The notes below the pieces were generated by a model. That model made no database searches. It was not told where the DNA came from and saw only the letters and a program-made list of their open reading frames with translations. The translations under genes and the position numbers were made by a program. A stretch of 64,000 nt of DNA, from NCBI RefSeq assembly GCF_026914265.1, contig NC_069124.1, positions 70,542,402 through 70,606,401 on the forward strand, given 5' to 3'. Source of the DNA: Mya arenaria. Taxonomy: Eukaryota; Mollusca; Bivalvia; Myida; Myidae. Positions 37,571 through 49,524 of this stretch are shown piece by piece. Position 1 is the first letter of the stretch. Each line of letters starts with the position of its first letter.

Positions 37571-40500
37571 TGCAGGAGCTCTGATCGGGGGATCGCCGGT
37601 TGAAAAAACACCGCATTAATTGCAGTGCGCAAGAAAAACGAGTTGAGGATAATTTTATAATCTGCTTTGATAACACTTCATGAATTAAATACATCGCGTA
37701 CATGTAAAATAAAGGTAACAAATACTCTCCTACACATAAAACATTTTGTAATTGTGATGAAAACAATAGCGTAGTTATATGTTGCGTATGCCACGTCCCG
37801 TACCATCATATCCTGTCACTAGCTATTATGTTGCGTCCCGTACCGTCACATCCTGTCATTAACTATTGTGTTGCGCCCCGTACCGTCAAATACTGTCACT
37901 AGCCTGTCAGTAAATAATGTGTTGAGTCTCGTACCGTCATATCCTGTCACTTACTATTATGTTGCGCCCCGTACCGTCACATCCTGTCAGTAACTATTGT
38001 GTTGCGCCCCGTACCGCCAAATCTTGTCACTAGCTATTGTACTGAGTCCCGTACCGTCACATCCTGTCACTAAATATTGTGTTGGGTCACGTACCGTCAA
38101 ATCCTGTCACTAACTATTGTGTTGCGTCCCGTACCGTCACATCCTGTCACTAGCTATTGTATTGCGCCCCGTACCGTCACATCCTGTCACTAACTATTGT
38201 GTTGCGCCCCGTACCGTCACATCCTGTCACTAACTATTATATTGCGCCCCGTACCGTCACATCCTGTCACCTACTATTGTGTTGCTTCCCGTACCGTCAC
38301 ATCATGTCACTAACTATTGTGTTGCGTCTTGTACCGTTAAATCCTGTCACTAACTATTATGTTGCGCCTCGTACCGTCATATTCTGTCACTTGCTATTGT
38401 GTTGCGTCCCGTACCGTCATACCCTGTAACTAACTATTGTGTTGTGTCCCGTACCGTCATATCTTGTCACTAACTATTGTGTTCCGTCTTATACTGTCAA
38501 TAAATATTATGTTGCGTCCCGTACCGTCATATCCTGTCACTTGCTATTGTGTTGCGTCCCGTACCGTCATATCCTGTCACTTGATATTGTGTTGCGTCCT
38601 GTACCGTCATATTCTGTCACTTGTTATTGTGTTGCGTCCCGTACCGTCATATCCTGTCACTTGCTATTGTGTTGCGTCCCGTAACGTCATATCCTGTCAC
38701 TTGCTATTGTGTTGCGTCCCGTACCGTGTTATCCTGTCAATTGCTATTATGTTGCGTCCCGTACCGTCATATCCTGTCACTAACTATTGTGTTGCGTCCC
38801 GTACCGTCAAATCCTGTCACTAACTATTGTGTTACGTCCCGTACCGTCAAATCCTGTCACTAGCTATTGTGTTGCGTCCGTACCGTCATATCTTGTCACT
38901 AACTATTGTGTTGCGTCCCGTACCGTCATATCTTGTCACTAGCTATTGTGTTGCGTCCCGTACCGTCACATCCTGTCACTAGCTATTGTGTTGCGTCCCG
39001 TACCGTCATATCTTGTCACTAGCTATTGTGTTGCGTCATGTACCGTCATATCCTGTCACTAACTATTGTGTTGAGTCCCGTACCGTCATATCCTGTCACT
39101 TACTATTGTGTTGCGTCTTGTACCATAATATCGTGTCACTAACTATTGTGTTGCGTCCCGTACCGTCATATCTTGTCACTAGCTATTGTGTTGCGTCTTG
39201 TACCGTCATATCCTGTCACTTGCTATTGTGATGCGTCTTGTACCATCATATCCTGTCATTAAATATTGTGTTGAGTCCCGTACCGTCATATCTTGTCACT
39301 AACTATTGTGTTGCGTCTTGTACCGTTAAATCCTGTCACTAACTATTGTGTTGCGTCTTGTACCGTCATATCCTGTCACTTGCTATTGTGTTGCGTCCGG
39401 TACCGTCATATCCTGTCACTTACTATTGTGTTGTGTCCCGTACCGTCATATATTGTCACTAACTTTTGTATTCCGTCTTATACTGTCAATAAATATTATG
39501 TTGCGTCCCGTACCGTCATATCTTGTCACTAACTATTGTGTTGCGTCTTGTACCATCATATCCTGTCACTAACTATTGTGTTACGTCCTGTACCGTCATA
39601 TCCTGTCACTAGCTATTGTTTTGCGTCTTGTACCGTCATATCCTGTCACTAACTATTGTGTTCCGTCTTGTACCATCACATCCTGTCACTAGCTATTGTG
39701 TTGCGTCTTGTACCGTCAAATCCTGTCACTAGCTATTGTGTTGCGTCCCGTACCGTCACTTCCTGTCACTAACTATTGTGTTGCGTCCCGTACCGTCATA
39801 TCTTGTCACTAGCTAATGTGTTGCGTCCCGTACCGTCATATCATGTCACTTGCTATTGTGTTGCGTCCCGTACCTACCATCATATCCTGTCACTTGCTAT
39901 TGTGTTGCGTCCCGTACCGTCACATCCTGTCACTAACTATTGTGTTGCGTCCCGTACCATCATATCTTGTCACTAGCTAATGTGTTGCGTCCCGTACCGT
40001 CATATCCTGTCACTTGCTATTGTGTTGAGTCCCGTACCTAGCGTCATATCCTGTCACTTGTTATTGTGTTCCGTCCCGTACCTACCATCATATCCTGTCA
40101 CTTGTTATTGTGTTGCGTCCCGTACCGTCATATCCTATCACTAGCTATTGTGTTGCGTCCCGTACCGTCATATCCTGTCACTTGCTATTGTGTTGCGTCC
40201 CGTACCGTCATATCCTGTCACTTGCTATTGTGTTGCGTCCCGTACCGTCAAATCCTGTCACTAGCTATTATGTTGCGTCCCGTACCATCATATCTTGTCA
40301 CTTGCTATTATGTTGCGTCCCGTACCGTCATATCTTGTCACTTGCTATTATGATGCGTCCCGTACCGTCAAATCCTGTCACTAGCTATTATGTTGCGTCC
40401 CGTACCGTCATATCCTGTCAATAAATAGTGTGTTGCGTCCCGTACTTTCATATCCTGTCACTAACTATTGTATTGCGAGTAGCTCCATAAGCATTGTACC

Positions 40501-40683
40501 AACTCATGAAACTTTTTTGAGAATGGAAAATGGTGCACCGTTGATCTCTGTTCACTTTGTCTAACAAGTGTAGTGGCCCTTCAATAAGGTAAAAGCACCA
40601 TCTCTATGATAGGTGTATTTATACATACATCACCAGAACTGCCCTTGATCAGGTTTGGGCAATCCACCCATGTATCATAACTG
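37571..40683. repeat. segmental duplication unit 1 containing satellite array 1a
   Basis: A 3113-bp unit. A unique-looking left flank (37571-37789, starting TGCAGGAGCTCTGATCGGGG) is followed by a tandem array of about 40-bp monomers (about 37790-40475), then a right flank (40476-40683, starting GAGTAGCTCCATAAGC). The monomer is close to TTGCGTCCCGTACCGTCATA plus TCCTGTCACTAACTATTGTG. Monomers vary at a few positions, and some are shortened or carry small insertions (CTACCATC, CTAGCGTC). Long translated ORFs with CCVPYRHILSL-type repeats are artefacts of a period that is one third of 120 nt. Confidence 0.93.
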
Positions 40684-43008
40684 TGCAGGAGCTCTGATCG
40701 GGGGATCGCCGGTTGAAAAAAACACCGCATTAATTGCAGTGCGCAAGAAAAACGAGTTGAGGATAATTTTATAATCTGCTTTGATAACACTTCATGAATT
40801 AAATACATCGCGTACATGTAAAATAAAGGTAACAAATACTCTCCTACACATAAAACATTTTGTAATTGTGATGAAAACAATAGCGTAGTTATATGTTGCG
40901 TATGCCACGTCCCGTACCATCATATCCTGTCACTAACTATTATGTTTTGTCCCGTACCGTCACATCCTGTCATTAACTATTGTGTTGCGCCCCGTACCGT
41001 CAAATACTGTCACTAGCCTGTCAGTAAATAATGTGTTGAGTCTCGTACCGTCATATCCTGTCACTTACTATTATGTTGCGCCCCGTACCGTCACATCCTG
41101 TCAGTAACTATTGTGTTGCGCCCCGTACCGCCAAATCTTGTCACTAGCTATTGTACTGAGTCCCGTACCGTCACATCCTGTCACTAAATATTGTGTTGGG
41201 TCACGTACCGTCAAATCCTGTCACTAACTATTGTGTTGCGTCCCGTACCGTCACATCCTGTCACTAGCTATTGTATTGCGCCCCGTACCGTCACATCCTG
41301 TCACTAACTATTGTGTTGCGCCCCGTACCGTCACATCCTGTCACTAACTATTATATTGCGCCCCGTACCGTCACATCCTGTCACCTACTATTGTGTTGCT
41401 TCCCGTACCGTCACATCATGTCACTAACTATTGTGTTGCGTCTTGTACCGTTAAATCCTGTCACTAACTATTATGTTGCGCCTCGTACCGTCAAATTCTG
41501 TCACTTGCTATTGTGTTGCGTCCCGTACCGTCATACCCTGTAACTAACTATTGTGTTGTGTCCCGTACCGTCATATCTTGTCACTAACTATTGTGTTCCG
41601 TCTTATACTGTCAATAAATATTATGTTGCGTCCCGTACCGTCATATCCTGTCACTTGCTATTGTGTTGCGTCCCGTACCGTCATATCCTGTCACTTGATA
41701 TTGTGTTGCGTCCTGTACCGTCATATTCTGTCACTTGTTATTGTGTTGCGTCCCGTACCGTCATATCCTGTCACTTGCTATTGTGTTGCGTCCCGTAACG
41801 TCATATCCTGTCACTTGCTATTGTGTTGCGTCCCGTACCGTGTTATCCTGTCAATTGCTATTATGTTGCGTCCCGTACCGTCATATCCTGTCACTAACTA
41901 TTGTGTTGCGTCCCGTACCGTCAAATCCTGTCACTAACTATTGTGTTACGTCCCGTACCGTCAAATCCTGTCACTAACTATTGTGTTCCGTCTTGTACCA
42001 TCACATCCTGTCACTAGCTATTGTGTTGCGTCTTGTACCGTCAAATCCTGTCACTAGCTATTGTGTTGCGTCCCGTACCGTCACTTCCTGTCACTAACTA
42101 TTGTGTTGCGTCCCGTACCGTCATATCTTGTCACTAGCTAATGTGTTGCGTCCCGTACCGTCATATCATGTCACTTGCTATTGTGTTGCGTCCCGTACCT
42201 ACCATCATATCCTGTCACTTGCTATTGTGTTGCGTCCCGTACCGTCACATCCTGTCACTAACTATTGTGTTGCGTCCCGTACCATCATATCTTGTCACTA
42301 GCTAATGTGTTGCGTCCCGTACCGTCATATCCTGTCACTTGCTATTGTGTTGAGTCCCGTACCTAGCGTCATATCCTGTCACTTGTTATTGTGTTCCGTC
42401 CCGTACCTACCATCATATCCTGTCACTTGTTATTGTGTTGCGTCCCGTACCGTCATATCCTGTCACTAGCTATTGTGTTGCGTCCCGTACCGTCATATCC
42501 TGTCACTTGCTATTGTGTTGCGTCCCGTACCGTCATATCCTGTCACTTGCTATTGTGTTGCGTCCCGTACCGTCAAATCCTGTCACTAGCTATTATGTTG
42601 CGTCCCGTACCATCATATCTTGTCACTTGCTATTATGTTGCGTCCCGTACCGTCATATCTTGTCACTTGCTATTATGATGCGTCCCGTACCGTCAAATCC
42701 TGTCACTAGCTATTATGTTGCGTCCCGTACCGTCATATCCTGTCAATAAATAGTGTGTTGCGTCCCGTACTTTCATATCCTGTCACTAACTATTGTATTG
42801 CGAGTAGCTCCATAAGCATTGTACCAACTCATGAAACTTTTTTGAGAATGGAAAATGGTGCACCGTTGATCTCTGTTCACTTTGTCTAACAAGTGTAGTG
42901 GCCCTTCAATAAGGTAAAAGCACCATCTCTATGATAGGTGTATTTATACATACATCACCAGAACTGCCCTTGATCAGGTTTGGGCAATCCACCCATGTAT
43001 CATAACTG
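40684..43008. repeat. segmental duplication unit 2 containing satellite array 1b
   Basis: A 2325-bp near-copy of the preceding unit with the same left flank, array and right flank, directly adjacent head to tail. It lacks about 788 bp (about 20 monomers) present in unit 1 at roughly 38860-39650. Elsewhere only scattered single-base differences are visible, so the duplication is recent or has been homogenised. Confidence 0.92.
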
Positions 43009-43674
43009 TTCTTGCGTCCAATGCTAAGGTTAGCAACGGGACCTGTCTTGGATGTCATAGTTTAGCCCATCCAAAGCCCGGTAGAAGCCCTGTTATACAT
43101 GATGCGCCACACAAGGCCAACATGGCCCTTTTATATTATATATATATCTCAATAGACTAAAGTAATATCCAGTTTTAAGCTGAAAAAGCTGACACAGGTA
43201 CTTACCATATTCCGGAAGATACGAAATGTTGTTAGTAATGGAATGGAGGCTATTTGTTTATATAGGCGTCAGGATTGTTTTACCTCATGAACACCAAAAG
43301 TAAATATTTCACTCGTGGCTTTTCAACTCGTGACCACTTAAAGCACAAATTGCTACATACCTGTCAGAACATATTGAACCAACCCTTTTGTATATTTATA
43401 CATATGTGCTGAAATATTTTCATTTAAATGTGCTATGTAAACTTGTTTATATGCAATAAAATATGATTAAACCAACATATTGAACATATTAACAATTTTC
43501 GATTTTTTTTGTGAATACTTCTGGCAAACGAATACGAATACTTAATTGTAATCAAAAAAAGTTCATTTGCAAATTATAAAATTTACATGTGAACATGTAG
43601 CCATATGCATCAATTTGTATTTTTAAAAGAAAAGAAATGTTATCCCTGTATTGTTTGCTTCTTCGATAATATTA
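43009..43674. other. non-coding sequence between satellite and microsatellite
   Basis: No gene visible. A short stretch at 43010-43120 is less AT-rich but has no convincing ORF; a (TA)n run follows near 43135. Confidence 0.4.
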
Positions 43675-43735
43675 AGATCTGTCCGCGCCCATTGGCTGCA
43701 TTATGGCTTGATCCCGCCGTGACCTCATCACGACT
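43675..43735 (+). repeat. fragment homologous to the SINE-associated segment
   Basis: The words TGGCTGCATTATGGCTTGAT and CCCG match the reverse complement of 33810-33740. This shows that the segment next to the SINE-like element is itself dispersed. Confidence 0.55.
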
Positions 43736-43811
43736 TTTAAGTGGTTTCAAATGTCATATGAAAATAGCATGAGAAAGATGCTGCTGCTGCTTGCTGCTGC
43801 TTGCTGCTACT

Positions 43812-43830
43812 GCTTTTACTACTACTACTC

Positions 43831-43864
<34 letters not shown>

Positions 43865-43877
43865 AACTACAACTACA

Positions 43878-43921
<44 letters not shown>

Positions 43922-43932
43922 TACTACTACTT

Positions 43933-43993
<61 letters not shown>
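43812..43993. repeat. (ACT)n microsatellite with interruptions
   Basis: About 58 ACT units with a few CCT, ACA and TCT interruptions, preceded by a short TGC-rich tract (43780-43815). It produces spurious poly-Y, poly-T, poly-L and poly-V ORFs on both strands. Confidence 0.95.
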
Positions 43994-43995
<2 letters not shown>

Positions 43996-44224
43996 GATGA
44001 TGTTGACTGAAACCTTCTGCATACTCTGCCAGGTACATGCAGGCCTAGCTTGGCCTAGCGAGGTTACCTTCTTAATCGAAAATCAGGAATTCTTGGCATC
44101 AATCCAATGTATCTCACAAGTCTCTCACGCATAACTTGTTTACGTATGTATGTATATACGAGTACGTATCTAGTTATATGAACTGTTTGTGCCATTTCAA
44201 TAGTTTCTAAAATCTTAAAGCAAA

Positions 44225-47200
44225 ATGAATTCCGGAGTATCTGTTGTTGCTGTATTATCTATCATTGTTCGCGGTAAGAACTTATTTTATACATGAACTA
44301 GTTTATTTTACTTCTTAGACTCGATTATATAACTGTTATTTGATTCAAGTCTATACCGGATTATGGTCGTATATGGTCTGCGAACCCCTTCCATTGGTCT
44401 GCTATCACTGGACCAGTACAAATGAAGACTCTCGCCTTGGTTGACATTTGCCGATCGTCACATAACACTTCTGTATGATTAAGTGTATGCACTTCTATCC
44501 GCGCCCGTTTCGTATTATTACCATTAGTGATATGAGCTAAAAGTGCTACAATTCCCGGTCACATTAAGATACTTTCATAGTTCAAGAAACAGAGTGATAT
44601 ACAACAAATTGCCAGTAATTCGCAAGTACAATTATCATTTCAATTGCGGAAAAATGCAAAAATTGTCAGTAAACACATGTTCCAATATTGCGATGATTGT
44701 ATTTACATTTCAGCTTTTGGCAACCAGGCATACAACATTGACGATTATGCCATAAATGTTACGGTAATGTCGGGCCGCATGGCCATATTGCCCTGCTCAG
44801 TAGAGTTCCTCGGCGGTCACAAGGTGAGGTCGGGCCGCATGGCCATATTGCCCTGCTCAGTCGAGTTCCTCGGCGGTCACAAGGTGAGGTCGGGCCGCAT
44901 GGCCATATTGCCCTGCTCAGTAGAGTTCCTCGGCGGTCACAAGGTGAAGTCGGGCCGCATGGCCATATTGCCCTGCTCAGTAGAGTTCCACGGCGGTCAC
45001 AAGGTGAGGTCGTGTTTGTGTCACGAACCAATGTTTAAATCCACATGCTGTTTAAGTAATGTGTTTTAACTCCTTCACTTTTGAAGACATAATGTGAATA
45101 TGTTGAATCCCATTTAATATATCCATCTATTATACGACTACACTCGACACCACTCAAACTCATACTCACCTTTCGACATGCAGTTCATGACGTGGATGGT
45201 TCTTCGATACCACAACTTACACATTTAATAACCTTTACAGGTAGCGTGGATTAACCCCAATTTGACGCTGTTAACTCTAAAAGACCGGCGAATCATCGAT
45301 GGTGAGAGGATATCGATTGAGCGACCGTTCATGCGCGATTGGAACCTGCATATTCGTCAGGTCCGCCGCAATGACAGCGGCGAATACCTCTGTCAAATCA
45401 ACACACAACCTGTCAAGAGCACAAAGATTCTGCTCATTGTGAATGGTAAAATATTTCTGAAATTACGTTTTATGCCACTTGAAGATCCGTATAACTGCAA
45501 TTTCGGTATTAATGGTACATTCAATTGGTGTGTATTGCTTGGATTTTTAGTTTCTGAAGAATGCCAAGGGTCAAAGAAATCCAGTTTATGTTTGAAGACA
45601 TCAAACTCTTAAAAGGTTTTACATAATAACGATGGAATGGCACGAATTCTATATGAAACTTTGGGCAAATAACACATTACAAAATCTCCTATGATTATTG
45701 GCCACAGCGGGAACCTGACCGTACTGGAAGGAGGGACGGTAGAGCTCTGGTGCCGCGTGCATGGGGAACCAGTTCCATCGGTCACAAGCACGAGCAAAGC
45801 AAGGCAACTGAAGGTATGAACATGTCTATCATTCTTTCGACGTGGCTACGGAACTTATAATTTTGTACTTGAAATTAAATGTAGTCTAAGATAAATACCA
45901 AATTAAAACCCGCATGTGTATCGTATATAAGTATCTATGTATGTTATAAGTTTTGTATCGGATAATGAGATGAAATCGAATGCTAATCGAGCCAACATCA
46001 GTGCAAACGATTGTATTCTACTTTAACACAACGTTACGTAACAAAGACGAAGCATTCAGTTTCAAACGATGCCTAAGGCGGAATCAATTAGGTCCTAACG
46101 TCATTATATTACTTGATTAACAACCTCGCCATTATAATACATGTTTCCTGGAGAATCAAACAATTTACGAGCTTTTCGGAACTAATTCGTACATTGTACA
46201 ATGTCAGTTTCGTCTTATCAAGAAAGTACATGAGTGATGTTTTTAATAACATTGACTGTTTTTTCTTCTTTATTCACCATGCCTGTAATAAACAAGTTTA
46301 AATAGCACCATTCTGCCTGGTCATTTTTTTCCAATTAAAGTAGCAGCCGACAACGACAACTAAGCGAAACGGAAGAAAAAATAGTTCGTGTTATGCTTGG
46401 AACGACCTTTGAAGGATACCACTAAATCAATTATGTAGACACTGAGGGATAAATAACCCATCGACACTTCAGATTTTAAATGAAGCTATTTTATCTGTGT
46501 TTCAGTGATCGGCGCGGTTGGTGACGGACTGATAATTTACAACATATCTTGTAACTGCGAAGACGATTATGAATGTGTGGCCGACAACGGCATAGCGCCT
46601 ATCGCCACACAGATGATGACCGTCACCGTACAATGTACGTGATGTAAATTGGGATATGATAACTGATACAAATGGCGTGAGACCACAGTTGTTTTTACTT
46701 TATGTTTCATATAGACACTAACCTGGCTTTTGACTTTATACACACCCCAGTTGAAAAACAAGGACATGGCATCTCTAGAACAATTCAAGACACAAAATAT
46801 AATCACAAGAAAACACCATGTTGACCATTGACCCGACTGTCAAAATTGAGTTCAAATACATAACCCTTCCGCCAGGGAGTCAATCGGCTACAAACAGCTA
46901 ATTTTCAGACTTCCACAAGCTATGATTTACCCAATATTTACATTGAAAACTATCAATTTCTGCAATAGAGTGTCAAATTCAGTCAAGTTCTCTGCAAAAA
47001 GAACATTTTTTGCTTCTTTTTTATTCAATTTTAATAAATTATTGATACTTGAACACAAGCACTCTTTTTTTCTGTATTCACATCCGGATCTTGGTCAACG
47101 GGGGGCAGATAACTGTGGTCTTGAGCCTATTTATTATATGACTGTAAGAAATGAATTGTCGTTTGGAATGCAATTAGGTAGCGTACATGTGCACCATCAA

Positions 47201-48350
47201 TCAGTGTAGTTGTTACGATTTTGTACTTATACACTCAGCCTTCCAAACGAATACTATAACAAACGCGTCCAATAATAAAAGTTTTATTTTTGTTAGATAT
47301 TTCCTCACTAGTTGTCAAATGTTTTAAGTTTCCTTAAGCAAAGCAGTCTCTCAAATCCTAAACTAGGCAGACTGCCTCAAACTTGGTCCGTCGACCCCAA
47401 GACTTTAACCCATTTACAAACTCTCAGATTTTAACCACGCTACAGAATATGACCCAAACTGACGATACTATAATAGAAACATACGACTACGAGTCTTGCT
47501 AAAAGTGCATTCGAATTAATCAAAACGTAGCCAAATAAACACAAAACTCGGTAAACAAGAACACACAATCAATTTTTCCAACTTTAACGAATTAGCTTTA
47601 AACTGATAGTATGCATATATAAAAGTGTACGTTCAATCAACATAACGATCTTATTTCAACACGAATCCATGATTCCAGTCGCACCGCAGGTGACATTGCT
47701 GAGCCATCAGTGGAGCAAAGAGAATGGTGAGGAGATGATTCTAAACTGCACTATCACGGCTAATCCTCACGATATCAGTGTATGAATGTTTCGGGATCAG
47801 GAACTGGTCAACAGCGCAAAATACGGCATATCTATCTACGATGAAGACCGTAACACAAAGTTACTCTCGCTGCGGATTGGGAATGTTGTGGAAGAGGACT
47901 TCGGCAAATACAAATGCTACGCTACAAATATACGCGGTAGTGATGAGGTGTCCTTCCTGTTATATGGTAAGGGGCATCACTTCGAGAACGGTATGAAACA
48001 TATTGCTATGGAGTTCGTATACATCCTGAATCCCAGCAAGATATTCAATACAAAGCATTCATTGATGATTGATGATTTATAGATATTTCCGTAAGACATT
48101 TTTCGAGAACCCGTAAACAATTGACCCTAAAGCAATTGTTTCATTTGCAAAGCCGTTTCATCTAAAAAGGCAAATTCATTAAATTAACTGCTTTTACAAT
48201 ATGTGTCTTTAAACATAGTTATTCAGAATCGTCTGTTTGTCCATTACCCCAGGTATTACGGACACAGCCCGAGGGCGATCAGTCGCCACAGCTAACCGCA
48301 TGGTTCCGTTCGTTACTCTGCTCCTACTGACTGGATCCATGTACGTGTAA
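44225..48350 (+). pseudogene. GPI-anchored three-Ig protein of lachesin/IgLON/DIP type, apparently disrupted
   Basis: Exon 1 (44225-44273) encodes MNSGVSVVAVLSIIV, a signal peptide. Exon 2 (44714 to 44823 or a later donor) and exon 3 (45241-45445) form Ig1, with AILPCSV, VAWINPN, DWNLHIRQV and NDSGEYLCQINTQP, a wording typical of neuronal Ig adhesion proteins. Exon 4 (about 45690-45813) starts Ig2 (NLTVLEGGTVELWCRV), exon 5 (46506-46634) ends it (DDYECVADNG), exon 6 (47679-47966) is Ig3 (EDFGKYKCYATN) and exon 7 (48253-48350) is a hydrophobic GPI-signal tail ending at TAA. Apart from exon 4, junctions keep matching phases (mostly phase 1). Defects: no AG acceptor in the proper frame before exon 4; a frameshift where the Ig2 Trp should be; and TGA (47783-47785) at the core Trp of Ig3. 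A short product ending at 45610 by intron retention remains possible. Confidence 0.75.
44770..45009 (+). repeat. fourfold 60-bp tandem duplication inside the Ig1 exon, each copy with a 5' splice site
   Basis: Four copies start at 44770, 44830, 44890 and 44950. Each encodes SGRMAILPCSVEFLGGHKVR or a close variant in the Ig frame, and each contains the donor AAG|GTGAGG (GT at 44824, 44884, 44944 and 45004; the third is GTGAAG). Since 60 is divisible by 3, any donor would join exon 3 in frame. Copy-to-copy differences are only a few bases. Confidence 0.95.
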
Positions 48351-48581
48351 TTTACTGTAATACATTTGAAGCAAACACAAATTCAAACTGTGTATACTCT
48401 TAAGTAAAATGAATGTAATTGTTCAATACGATGACAATGGTTATATTATATGGAGCGTCAGTGTCATAGTTACTATCATTCAATTAATAATGCATGTTGG
48501 CTACAGTGTTATTTTCATTTGAAATATTTCATTGATTTTGGCTATCTTGTACTGTGTAACATTATATAGAATATATGCAGA

Positions 48582-48596
48582 GAGAGAGAGAGAGTT
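48582..48596. repeat. (GA)n microsatellite
   Basis: Short uninterrupted AG/GA run downstream of the Ig gene. Confidence 0.9.
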
Positions 48597-48826
48597 GTTA
48601 TTATCAAACCGCATGATAATCGGAGTATAATCCCTTTGATGCCTTTTCCTCATAATAAAACTGTTCGAAGTTCAAGCTTGATACATACATATTACTTATC
48701 TACATTATTGATGCTCGACAAATGTCGCAAAACATATCCATCACTCCTGTAAATAGAGTATGATTCAACATACAATAAAAACCTACTAGGATTTAGTTTC
48801 TTTTGGTATTTATTATCATCTGGATC

Positions 48827-48829
<3 letters not shown>

Positions 48830-48861
<32 letters not shown>

Positions 48862-48894
48862 TTATATTTATATATATATATATATATATATATA
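48830..48894. repeat. two (AT)n runs
   Basis: AT runs at 48830-48859 and 48866-48894, separated by a short 'agttatatt' spacer. Confidence 0.92.
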
Positions 48895-49134
48895 CATAAG
48901 TAATATTTTTGTTGGATTTTTCTTACAATTATTTATGTGCATGTATTAAACGCATAAAGCAGAAAGTGTTCAATAAAGATAACAAAATTTTAGGAAATTT
49001 AATAATAATTAAGGACGGGAACTCTTCTCATTGCCGTAGGTTCAGTTGTCCGCCCTTCTTCATTTGGCGCCTTTCTCACCTGTTCTTTAGTTTGAATCCG
49101 TTTTGGACGTTTGTTTTCTTTGTTCGTTGTCAAA

Positions 49135-49524
49135 ATGGCGGAGACTGGGGCTCGTCACAAAGAAAACGTTCAAAATCAGCTGGTTGGTCTTGAAAATGAA
49201 GAGGTGCGTTTGAAATCAGACTTATATAAGCTGACGCAAAAGAAAACCTCTCCTGATGTTAATTTACGCGGTGAACTTTTGCGTTAGCGAGCGCGGCTTC
49301 AACGGCTTATTCAAGAACGTCGTCATTTGGCTGAGACTCGGAGAGTTCGTAAAGAGATTGAAGAGCTACGACGCCAACTTGATGACTTCGACGTGGCGGA
49401 TAACAGCATGTCGGCCTTCCCAGAGTTTGGCCCTAGAGGTCACGACACAATTCATGTTCTGCGAGCTTCTGATGTGCTTAACTGGAAAGCGGATATAAAA
49501 ATGCCTACAGAGATCAGTGACTAA
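49135..49524 (+). pseudogene. coiled-coil gag-like ORF with one internal stop
   Basis: From ATG 49135 (caaaATGGCG) one frame runs for 129 codons to TAA 49522-49524, interrupted only by TAG at 49285-49287. Both halves are charged, Arg/Lys/Glu-rich and coiled-coil-like (LENEEVRLKSDLYKLTQKK; RLQRLIQERRHLAETRRV; RKEIEELRRQLDDFDV), followed by a different C-terminal part (FPEFGPRGHDTIHVLRASDV). The base composition is clearly less AT-rich than the surroundings. Such N-terminal coiled coils occur in Gag or ORF1 proteins of retroelements. No LTRs, nucleocapsid or polymerase are visible nearby. A chromosomal gene fragment is an alternative. Confidence 0.45.

Noticed and set aside
38157..42749. Long plus-strand ORFs encoding 13- to 40-residue repeats (CCVPYRHILSL-like).
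   Set aside because: They arise because three 40-bp monomers equal 40 codons. Similar open frames occur in all three phases, there is no start context or splice logic, and the sequence varies like a satellite.
37790..42800. CRISPR-like regularly spaced repeat.
   Set aside because: The whole monomer repeats; there are no unique spacers between conserved repeats, and the genome is eukaryotic.
43751..44038. ORFs for poly-Tyr, poly-Thr, poly-Leu and poly-Val proteins.
   Set aside because: Pure translation of the (ACT)n microsatellite in different frames.
44759..45031. Minus-strand 90-codon ORF with GTLLSRAIWPCGPTSPC repeats.
   Set aside because: Antisense shadow of the 60-bp tandem duplication in the Ig1 exon.
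45706..45813. Use of the ccacag at about 45706 as acceptor for Ig exon 4.
   Set aside because: It would join exon 3 (phase 1) in a frame that meets TGA within four codons and would remove the start of Ig2.
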